Source of the DNA: JBGOUV01 sp041477815
GTDB lineage: Bacteria > Acidobacteriota > Terriglobia > Bryobacterales > JACQDG01
Assembly (NCBI GenBank): GCA_041477815.1
Contig: JBGOUV010000200.1
Span: 1-12,279 of the forward strand
DNA: 12,279 nucleotides
Direction: 5' to 3'
The notes under the pieces are model-generated. The model searched no databases and was not told the DNA's origin. It was given only the letters and a program-made list of their open reading frames with translations. Position numbers and translations under genes: made by a program. This document shows, piece by piece, positions 6,409 to 12,279 of the stretch; position 1 is the first letter of the stretch, and every line of letters starts with the position of its first letter.

Positions 6409-7631
6409 GTCCGGAAGACTGCATTAAGGCTCTGCAAGAGCTGGCGGGCGCGATGCAAGGGCATCCGAAAGGGCGGCAGGTGCAGGCCCCGCGCGATTGG
6501 GCGGCCAACGCGCTGAAGTTGCAGTTTCAAGGCGACGCGGCGCGCGCGCTGGCGTTTCTCAAGGAGGAAGAAGCGGATAGCGGAATTGTTGTGAACCGGG
6601 GCGCGGACGTCAAGTTCTGGCACCTCACCTTTCAAGAGTTCCTGGCGGCGCGGCTCCTGGCCAACATGGACGCCGCCGAGCGGCACTCGTTGCTGTTTGC
6701 GGACGGGCGCGCGTGGCTGCCAGAATGGCGCGAGGTGGTGCTGCTGCTGGCTGGCATCCTGCATCAGCAGCGTGCGAAGAGGGTAGACGCGCTGGTGTCG
6801 GCGGCGCTGGACGATTTGTACGCTTCCCCCCATCGTGGAGGAGTGAAGCCGGAGCTTACCAAACAGGCGCGTTGCTTCGGGTTGTTGGGGGCGATGCTGC
6901 GGGACTTGCAGCCGCTAGGGTACACGCCTCCTGATCCGCGGTATGCGAAGGTGAAGAACGCCGTGCTCGGCATCTTCGAGGCCAACAAAGCCGCCGCCAT
7001 TCCCTTGCAGACGCGATTGGCGGCCGCAGATGCCCTGGGCCAGGCCGGAGATCCACGGTTGCGACTCCCCCGTGATCCGGACTATTGGGTGAAGGTGGAG
7101 GACTTCGAGATCGGCAAGCATCCGGTGACCGTTCAGGAGTATGCGCGATTTGTGGAGGACGGTGGGCCCCAGCCTAGGGGATGGGACGACCAGTTACTCC
7201 GGCCCAATTGTCCGGTCGTTCGAGTGAGCTGGCTCGACGCCAAAGCCTACTGCGATTGGGCGCGCGTGCGGTTGCCAAGTGAGGCCGAGTGGGAACGAGC
7301 CGCGCGGGGCCCAAAGGGGCGAAAGTATCCTTGGGGCAACGAGGAGCCCGATCCTGATCGGGCGAACTATGATGATACGAAGCTTAGGCGGCCCAGCCCA
7401 GTAGGGCTTTTTCCGCGAGGTTCCACGCCGGACGGGGTAGCGGATCTCGCGGGCAATGTCTGGGAGTGGCTCGCCGACTGGTACGACGATTCGAAGGACG
7501 CTCGAGTCCTTCGGGGCGGTTCGTGGAGCTTTCTTTCGACGTACCTCCGGGCGTCGGGTCGCTACAGGTTCCCTCCTGACTACAGGAACGATATCTTTGG
7601 GTTTCGTTGTGCTCGGGAAGTGTCCTCTTGA
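6405..7631 (+). pseudogene. Remnant of NACHT/STAND protein tail fused to FGE-sulfatase-like domain
   Basis: An open frame of about 408 codons with no plausible start near its beginning. The first in-frame ATG is at 6453, with no good ribosome binding site. It starts with a helical stretch, then DVKFWHLTFQEFLAARLL (around 6607-6660), the hallmark C-terminal motif after a NACHT/STAND ATPase, then a helical linker. A complete formylglycine-generating-enzyme-like (SUMF1/C-type-lectin fold) domain follows at about 7100-7620, with GKHPVTVQEYARF, RLPSEAEWERAAR, DLAGNVWEWLADW, RGGSW and terminal GFRCAR. No P-loop or Walker B lies between the SIR2 part and the FWHLTFQEF motif, so the ATPase core is missing. 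The simplest reading is a former SIR2-NACHT-FGE defence gene broken by an internal deletion that also shifted the frame near 6380-6405. A separate gene starting at 6453 remains possible. Confidence 0.7.
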
Positions 7632-7769
7632 TTCTTTTCCTTTCCCTTGAGCGGCGAAGCTGCACAAAGATTCTTTCTTGGCCAACCCCGTTTCAAAACC
7701 CCGGCCAAGCTTCGCTTTCGCTACCACAGGACCGGGGTTCGGTTTTATGTTTGACGCCGCGGTGGGAGC
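7632..7769. other. Non-coding scar with several nested inverted repeats
   Basis: Between the FGE frame and the HEPN remnant I see no gene. The stretch has three perfect inverted pairs: GCGAAGCT (7654-7661) with AGCTTCGC (7708-7715), CTTGGCC (7677-7683) with GGCCAAG (7703-7709), and AACCCCGG (7697-7704) with CCGGGGTT (7732-7739). A further AACCCCG copy is at 7684-7690. These may be terminators for the convergent genes, or the footprint of a lost mobile element. No transposase is visible. Confidence 0.5.
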
Positions 7770-7871
7770 CGCCGCGTCCAGAGCTCCGGCGGTCAGAGAC
7801 GCTTCCATGGCCACCAGATCGCTGGCCGCCTTCCGGAGCCAGCCCCGAACCAGGTCAACCCTGGTCTTCAT
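7770..7871 (-). pseudogene. hepT: Truncated HEPN toxin (HepT-like), N-terminal remnant
   Basis: The minus-strand ATG at 7871 overlaps the end of the MNT gene by 17 bp, the usual MNT-HEPN operon arrangement. The first 34 residues read as the start of a HEPN domain (DLVRGWLRKAASDLVAMEAS, then ALDAA). In intact proteins a CFHAQQAAEKALKA-type helix follows at once; here the sequence turns into unrelated low-similarity residues. The conserved RNase motif of HEPN (R-x4-6-H) in the second half is absent. The frame happens to stay open to 7194, antisense to the FGE domain, but that portion is not HEPN-like. The toxin is therefore judged lost. Confidence 0.7.
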
Positions 7872-8187
7872 AGAGGAGTCTTCCCTCGCGAACAGCGGTG
7901 GTCACAAAAGCCTGGGAAACGCCGCTCCACTCCTCGACTTCCGCCGGCGTGTACACCAGGACTTCCACCTCTGCGGGCAGGTCTGCCAGCGCGGCGTAAA
8001 AAGGAGCAGAGCGCTGATAGCGTGGCTGCTCCGAGTGCTGGATCACCAGCACGTCATAATCGCTGCTGGGGCGCGCTTTCCCCCGCGCCCGGCTGCCGAA
8101 CAGAATGATCTGAGTGGGCCGGCCAATCCGCCGGATGCGGGTAACGATTTCCTGCAGCAGCCGATCGCCTTCCGGTGCGGAATACAC
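7855..8187 (-). CDS. mntA: Minimal nucleotidyltransferase antitoxin (MNT domain)
   Basis: A 110-residue protein from the GTG at 8187. It has the nucleotidyltransferase signature IILFGSRARGKARPSSDYDV: G31-S32, ten residues, then D43-x-D45, so the metal-binding aspartates are present. In MNT-HEPN (MntA/HepT) toxin-antitoxin systems this enzyme transfers AMP onto the HEPN RNase and silences it. Length agrees with the family when GTG 8187 is used. A TTG at 8235 in frame would add 16 residues crossing the TACAAT box and is less likely. A TACAAT box sits 6 bases before the GTG, suggesting a leaderless message. Its partner downstream is only a remnant, so this antitoxin seems orphaned. It diverges from the membrane operon starting at 8249. 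Confidence 0.8.
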   Translation of the reverse strand: MYSAPEGDRLLQEIVTRIRRIGRPTQIILFGSRARGKARPSSDYDVLVIQHSEQPRYQRSAPFYAALADLPAEVEVLVYTPAEVEEWSGVSQAFVTTAVREGRLLYEDQG

Positions 8188-8193
8188 AACCGA

Positions 8194-8199
8194 ATTGTA
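8194..8199 (-). promoter_or_regulatory. -10 element TACAAT for the MNT gene
   Basis: On the minus strand TACAAT is followed by TCGGTT and then the GTG start at 8187. The six-base gap is what is expected of a leaderless transcript. No convincing -35 box is seen. Confidence 0.4.
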
Positions 8200-8212
8200 C
8201 CCCACCACATCG

Positions 8213-8218
8213 TATACT
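8213..8218 (+). promoter_or_regulatory. Possible -10 box TATACT for the 8249-10713 operon
   Basis: TATACT lies 30 bp before the ATG at 8249, which would give a leader of about 25 bases containing AAGGGA (8227-8232), a distant Shine-Dalgarno-like sequence. No good -35 is found at 16-18 bp. It faces the minus-strand MNT promoter across about 13 bp. Confidence 0.3.
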
Positions 8219-8248
8219 GGTCTACCAAGGGACAAATCTCACAATCTC

Positions 8249-9373
8249 ATGGCTGCCTTTCCCTGGTACATCTGGTGTTCCGTCCTCGCCGTCACCTCGG
8301 CCATGATCGGCGTCCACTGGGACATCTCCTGGCACCGCTCCATCGGCCGCGACACTTTCTGGACGGCCCCCCACCTGGCCATCTACCTGGGCGGCGTGCT
8401 GGCCGGACTCTCCAGCGGTTTCGTGATCCTCACCGCCAGCTTCGGTAACGGCCGTCACCGGGAGGCCGCCGTCTCGCTCTGGGGATTCCGCGGGCCACTC
8501 GGCGCCTTCATCGCCGCCTGGGGCGGCATCGCCATGCTCACCTCCGCCCCCTTCGACGACTGGTGGCACAACGCCTACGGCCTCGACGTCAAGATCCTCA
8601 GCCCTCCGCACATGATCCTGGCGCTAGGCATGCACGCCGTCTCCTTGGGCGCTCTCATCCTGACTCTCGGCGCCATGAACCGCGCCACCGGCGCGCTACG
8701 CCAAAGGCTCCACCGCGTCTTTCTCTACCTGGGCGGCGTCATCGTCGTGTTCCTGCTGGTCATCAGCATGGAATACATCTTCCGCATCTATATGCATAGC
8801 GCCATCTTCTACCGGGCGGTTTGCCTCTCCGTCCCCATGGTCCTGGTCGCGGTTTCACGGGCCTCGGGCGACCGCTGGGCGGCCAGCAAGATCGCGCTGG
8901 TGTACTCCCTGGTCCTGGCCGGCCTGCTGTGGATTCTGCCCCTGTTCCCCGCCGAGCCCAAGCTGGGACCGGTCTACTGGAAGGTGACCCACTTCGTTCC
9001 TCCGGAGTTCCCGCTGCTGCTGCTCGCCCCCGCCGCGGTACTCGATCTCTGGTGGACCCGCACCGGCGAAACCTGGACCGGCTGGCGCCAAGCCGCGGCC
9101 AGCGGCGTCCTGTTCCTCGCGACCTTTGTGGCCGTGCAGTGGCCCTTCGCCAGCTTCCTGATGTCCCCCGCCGCCCGCAACCGCTTCTTCGGCGCGATCT
9201 ACTTCGGGTATAACACCGCGCCTACCAGCTACTACCAACGGCACCTGTTCTTTCCCTTCGAGCCGGGCGCACGCCAATTCTGGTTAGGGATGGTCATCGC
9301 TCTGCTACTCGCGATCCTGAACACCCGCCTCGGCCTCGCCTGGGGCAACTGGATGCGGCGGGTACAACGGTGA
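8249..9373 (+). CDS. Unrecognised histidine-rich polytopic membrane protein
   Basis: A 374-residue protein with about ten hydrophobic segments, spread from residue 5 to the end. I do not recognise the family. Histidines cluster at or beside helices in motif-like settings: HWDISWHR (23-30), APH (40-42), DDWWHNAYG (103-111), PPHMILALGMH (119-129) and MH (182-183). Aromatic residues are unusually frequent near them. Such arrangements are typical of metal, haem or quinone sites in membrane proteins, but no known signature is matched, so function is left open. The ATG at 8249 is chosen because the protein then begins directly with its first membrane segment; upstream in-frame codons lie antisense to the MNT gene. 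The stop overlaps the next start by 4 bp (GTGA), implying translational coupling and a joint function with the following protein. Confidence 0.85.
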   Translation: MAAFPWYIWCSVLAVTSAMIGVHWDISWHRSIGRDTFWTAPHLAIYLGGVLAGLSSGFVILTASFGNGRHREAAVSLWGFRGPLGAFIAAWGGIAMLTSAPFDDWWHNAYGLDVKILSPPHMILALGMHAVSLGALILTLGAMNRATGALRQRLHRVFLYLGGVIVVFLLVISMEYIFRIYMHSAIFYRAVCLSVPMVLVAVSRASGDRWAASKIALVYSLVLAGLLWILPLFPAEPKLGPVYWKVTHFVPPEFPLLLLAPAAVLDLWWTRTGETWTGWRQAAASGVLFLATFVAVQWPFASFLMSPAARNRFFGAIYFGYNTAPTSYYQRHLFFPFEPGARQFWLGMVIALLLAILNTRLGLAWGNWMRRVQR

Positions 9374-10713
9374 AGCCGGCCGCGCTGCTGCTGTTTCTCC
9401 TCCACGTGGGCAGCCCCGACATCTTCTTCGAGGGCGCCGCCGGCCCCTATCGCCTCTTCGTCACCATTCGTCCTCCGGTGGTCATCCCCGGCGTCGCCGA
9501 GATCGAGATCCGCAGCGCCTCGCCCGACCTCGACGTTCTCCGCCTCACCCCCATGCCCCTGACCGGCCTCGGCGCCAGGTTTCCCCCCACCTCCGACCGC
9601 GCCCGCCGGTCCCCAGAGGATTCCCAGTACTACACCGGCTCTCTCTGGCTGATGACCAGCGGCTCCTGGCAGGTGCGGATCCAGGCCGAAGGCAAAGCGG
9701 GCCGGGGCGACCTGGCCATTCCGATTCCGGCTCTCCCGCTCCGCACCGAGAAGATGCAGAGGACCCTCGGCGCGCTGCTCGCCGCCCTGGGCCTGATCCT
9801 GTCGGCCGGCGTGGTCAGCATCATCGGCGCTGCCGTCCGCGAAAGCCAGATCGAGCCCGGCCAAGCGCCCTCGCCCGAAGCCACCCGCGGCGCCCGCCGC
9901 GCCATGTCCATCACCGCCGTGCTCGTGGCGGCGATCCTCTACCTGGGCAAGCTCTGGTGGGATTCGGAAGCCGGCTTCTTCGAGCGCTTTCTCTACCGGC
10001 CCCTGGAACTCACCGCGATCCTCGCCCGGCCCAGCCGCCTGGATCTCCGCTTCCGCGAGATCAGCCCCCAACGCTTCCCCCGCCGTCTCGACCAGCTTCT
10101 CCCCGACCACGGCCACCTGCTGCACCTGTTCGTGGTGCGCCTCCCCGGCCTCGACCGTATCTGGCATCTGCATCCGGATCAGACCGAGCCGGGCGTCTTC
10201 ACCCAGAGCCTCCCCGACCTGCCCGCCGGCCGCTACCAGCTCTTCGCCGACATCGTGTTCCCGAACGGTCTGCCCGAAACCGCCACCACCGAGATCGACC
10301 TGCCCGGCGTCGGCGGCACGCCCCTGACCGGCGACGATTCCTCCAGCGACCTCCGCGCCCCACTCACTTGGGAGCGCGACAACACCCCTCTCCAAGCGAA
10401 GCGCGCCACCCTGTTCCGCTTCCGGCTCGATCCCCCCGAGGGCTGGGAACTATACATGGGCATGCCCGGCCACGCCGTCTTCCTGAAGAGGGACCGCACC
10501 GTTTTCGCCCACGTCCACCCCACCGGCTCAGTCCCCATGGCGTCGCTCGCCCTAGCCGGCGCCGACCCCCACGCCGCCCATGCGGCCGGCCTGCCCGCGG
10601 TCCTGACGTTCCCTTACGGCTTCCCCCAACCGGGCGACTACCGCATCTTCGTGCAGATCAAGAGACACGGCCGCATTGAGACGGCCGCCTTCGACGCGCA
10701 AGTCAGCGAATAA
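9370..10713 (+). CDS. Membrane-anchored protein with FixH/YtkA-like domain and two repeated His-rich modules
   Basis: A 447-residue protein starting at GTG 9370. Residues 1-14 are a hydrophobic leader. Residues 20-120 form a beta-rich domain whose end (YYTGSLWLMTSGSWQVRIQ) resembles FixH/YtkA-type domains. Two membrane segments follow at about 131-154 and 179-196. The rest has two modules with the same order of motifs: module 1 has DHGHLLHLF (246-254), WHLHP (265-269) and LPAGRYQLFADI (284-295); module 2 has MPGHAVFL (365-372), FAHVHP (379-384) and FPQPGDYRIFVQI (418-430). A second His cluster, DPHAAH (399-404), lies in module 2. Repeated H-x-HP sites on an extracytoplasmic domain suggest metal binding, perhaps copper, but this is inference. 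It is coupled to the membrane protein before it, and its stop overlaps the convergent phosphoesterase by 11 bp. Confidence 0.82.
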   Translation: MKPAALLLFLLHVGSPDIFFEGAAGPYRLFVTIRPPVVIPGVAEIEIRSASPDLDVLRLTPMPLTGLGARFPPTSDRARRSPEDSQYYTGSLWLMTSGSWQVRIQAEGKAGRGDLAIPIPALPLRTEKMQRTLGALLAALGLILSAGVVSIIGAAVRESQIEPGQAPSPEATRGARRAMSITAVLVAAILYLGKLWWDSEAGFFERFLYRPLELTAILARPSRLDLRFREISPQRFPRRLDQLLPDHGHLLHLFVVRLPGLDRIWHLHPDQTEPGVFTQSLPDLPAGRYQLFADIVFPNGLPETATTEIDLPGVGGTPLTGDDSSSDLRAPLTWERDNTPLQAKRATLFRFRLDPPEGWELYMGMPGHAVFLKRDRTVFAHVHPTGSVPMASLALAGADPHAAHAAGLPAVLTFPYGFPQPGDYRIFVQIKRHGRIETAAFDAQVSE

Positions 10714-12199
10714 TCCGCTGGGTGGAGTGAGCCACCGAATCTTCCAGGGCGTAGCGCAGGGCATCGGCGAACGCCCAGCCATCCCGCTTATGCCCTTGCA
10801 GTACCGAGCCAGCCCACGAGAGACAGACGAGCTGCTGGCGGTCCTCCACGCTCCCTCCCGCCTGGAAGGCCCGCAGAATCCGCCGATCCAGCTTGTCCCA
10901 CAACTGCGGATCATCGAGTGGTTGTTCACCGACTCCGGTGTCGCCCAAACAGGCGAGCAGCCGCCGGGCGCGCGATTGCTGGTTCTGCCGGAGTCTCTCC
11001 CGCAGGTCGCCGTCATTGGACTCCCCGGGGTGGGCCTTGAACAGGTCGCGGCACTGGTCCCGGGTTTTCATCTGCTGGAACACCCGGCGGCAGTCCGCTC
11101 CGGTGACGCGCCCCGCGGGAGCGCCGGGCTCGAAGCCGTGCGGGTCGCTTTCCGGCGAGCGGCTTACTGCGGGGATGGTCTGGAGGGACACCTGGTAGCG
11201 GCCGGCGGCGTGGAAGATCTCCAACAGGGCCGCCTCCTGGGGTGGGTCGGTGGTGGAGCCGACCACCAGCTCGACCACTTTCCGATCCCCGAAGTGGTGC
11301 GAGCGCTCTCCGACCTGATGGGTGTGGGCGGAGACCAGGGCCAGCAGCCGGTCTCCCAGACGCTCGGCGAGGCGGCGAACGACCCAGCGGCCCTGGCCGC
11401 TGAGGGTGTCAAAGGGGTGGTGGAGAAACAGCACCATGGGCTGGCTGCCGCCCAGACGCTCCAGCACGTCCGACATCTGGCGCAGCGAGATCCCGCCTTG
11501 CGCTCCGGCTACTCCCAGGCTGAGTCCGGTGTAATCCGAGGAGTCCAGAAAGGCGCCCAGCACGCGCCCCCCCGCCAGCGGCCGCACCGGAGAGAGCCAC
11601 GTCTTCGGCAGGAGATGGCGGCTGGGCTGAGCGTGGTTCAACTCGGCCAAAATCTGGTCCGACTCCGGTTTGAACAGCGGCGTGGAAGGCAAACAGGCCC
11701 GCTTCCAGTCCGGATGCCAGATGAAGTTGCCGACGAAGGTGCTGTCATGGTTGCCGGTCCCCAGCGCGGCCAGGTGTTCCCGGCCGAACAAACCGGCGTA
11801 AAGGCGAAATCGCTCCAACTCGATGCGACAACTGAGATCGGCGTAGTCACCCAGGTGAGCCCACGGCAGGTCCTTATGGTTCTGCTGCAGCTCGTGATAG
11901 AGAAGGGCGAACTGGGCCAGACTGGCGCCTGAGAGCAGATCGAGCTCCACCGGGCGCACGGCCACTGGAACCAGTTCGTCGATCAGGTCCAGTTGCCCGC
12001 CGGTGCGCTCCCCGCGCAGCTCGTGGAACTGGGTGTCGGAGACGAGGAAGAGCGCGGCGATGCGGTTGTCCGGGGCCGTTAGAGCCTGGCTGGGCCAGCT
12101 CTGCTCCTCGCGCCGCTCGGCCGCGGACGGGTGTCCTTGAGAGAAGTAAACCCCTGCCCCCACCGCCATCACCATCAAGACATAGACGACGATGGTCAT
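10703..12199 (-). CDS. Membrane-anchored calcineurin-like metallophosphoesterase
   Basis: A 498-residue protein with an N-terminal membrane segment (residues 3-19) and a metallophosphoesterase core. Motifs: VSDTQFHE (53-60), LGDYADL (116-122), GTGNHD (147-152), LHHPFD (259-264) and SAHTHQ (290-295). These match the five metal-binding motifs of the family except that the first, normally D-x-H, reads D55-T-Q57. The family hydrolyses phosphomonoesters or diesters (nucleotides, phospholipids and others); the substrate here is unknown. The last 150 residues are helical and unrecognised. ATG 12199 is the first start in the window but has no Shine-Dalgarno. The frame stays open, with strongly G/C-rich third positions, to the window's right end, so the true start may lie outside. 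The 3' end converges with and overlaps the His-rich protein gene by 11 bp, leaving no room for a terminator. Confidence 0.85.
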   Translation of the reverse strand: MTIVVYVLMVMAVGAGVYFSQGHPSAAERREEQSWPSQALTAPDNRIAALFLVSDTQFHELRGERTGGQLDLIDELVPVAVRPVELDLLSGASLAQFALLYHELQQNHKDLPWAHLGDYADLSCRIELERFRLYAGLFGREHLAALGTGNHDSTFVGNFIWHPDWKRACLPSTPLFKPESDQILAELNHAQPSRHLLPKTWLSPVRPLAGGRVLGAFLDSSDYTGLSLGVAGAQGGISLRQMSDVLERLGGSQPMVLFLHHPFDTLSGQGRWVVRRLAERLGDRLLALVSAHTHQVGERSHHFGDRKVVELVVGSTTDPPQEAALLEIFHAAGRYQVSLQTIPAVSRSPESDPHGFEPGAPAGRVTGADCRRVFQQMKTRDQCRDLFKAHPGESNDGDLRERLRQNQQSRARRLLACLGDTGVGEQPLDDPQLWDKLDRRILRAFQAGGSVEDRQQLVCLSWAGSVLQGHKRDGWAFADALRYALEDSVAHSTQRIIR

Positions 12200-12279
12200 G
12201 GTCCGGGCGGCCAGAACGTCCCTGGGGTCTACGGCGGGCGGCGGAGCGATGGGCCGCAGCCGCCACGCCGTCGCCTGCC

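Noticed and set aside
7194..7769. Continuation of the HEPN frame over about 190 codons antisense to the FGE domain.
   Set aside because: No HEPN-like residues beyond the first 34 codons, and the opposite strand encodes a well-conserved FGE-like domain. Kept only as a possible chimeric product.
1..12279. CRISPR arrays, tRNA or rRNA genes, transposases.
   Set aside because: I saw no regularly spaced repeats, no tRNA-like cloverleaf or rRNA signatures, and no transposase or integrase motifs.

Overview
The window is GC-rich (coding third positions mostly G/C) and looks like part of an Acidobacteriota chromosome, possibly a Solibacter/Bryobacter-like lineage. This rests on the PQQ dehydrogenase with N-terminal cytochrome c modules, the OPT transporter and a decayed island of toxin-antitoxin and STAND-type genes. 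It is an inference from gene content, not a proven assignment.

Layout. (1) 1-2727: the N-terminus of a class V aminotransferase runs off the left edge on the minus strand. It diverges, across only 18 bp, from a compact plus-strand pair: a YqeY/GatB-like protein (223-669) and an OPT-family oligopeptide transporter (688-2727). (2) 2728-5123: a 44-bp near-perfect palindrome separates the transporter from a secreted two-haem cytochrome c / PQQ-dependent dehydrogenase fusion (2802-5123). Its signal-peptide codons contain three tandem copies of CTTGGTGN. (3) 5188-8235: a small accessory/defence island. It holds an intact hicB-hicA toxin-antitoxin pair with a TATAAT promoter and a SIR2-domain gene (5710-6408). 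That gene is followed in another frame by the tail of a NACHT/STAND protein fused to a formylglycine-generating-enzyme (FGE) like domain (6405-7631). On the minus strand is an MNT nucleotidyltransferase antitoxin (7855-8187) whose HEPN partner survives only as about 34 N-terminal codons. The NACHT core and most of the HEPN toxin are missing, so the island is partly degraded. (4) 8249-10713: a translationally coupled two-gene operon encodes a roughly 10-helix, histidine-rich membrane protein and a membrane-anchored protein with a FixH/YtkA-like N-terminal domain and two repeated His-rich extracytoplasmic modules. I do not recognise this pair as a named system. (5) 10703-12199: a membrane-anchored metallophosphoesterase on the minus strand converges with that operon and overlaps its end by 11 bp.

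Working together: the aminotransferase, YqeY, OPT transporter and dehydrogenase look like ordinary metabolism (amino-acid turnover, translation-linked function, peptide uptake, periplasmic alcohol or related oxidation feeding electrons to cytochrome c). The middle island is a set of toxin/abortive-infection type modules. The 8249-10713 pair is the best candidate for an undescribed system. Its dense conserved-looking His positions on the membrane and outer face suggest, but do not prove, metal (for example copper) handling or a redox membrane complex.
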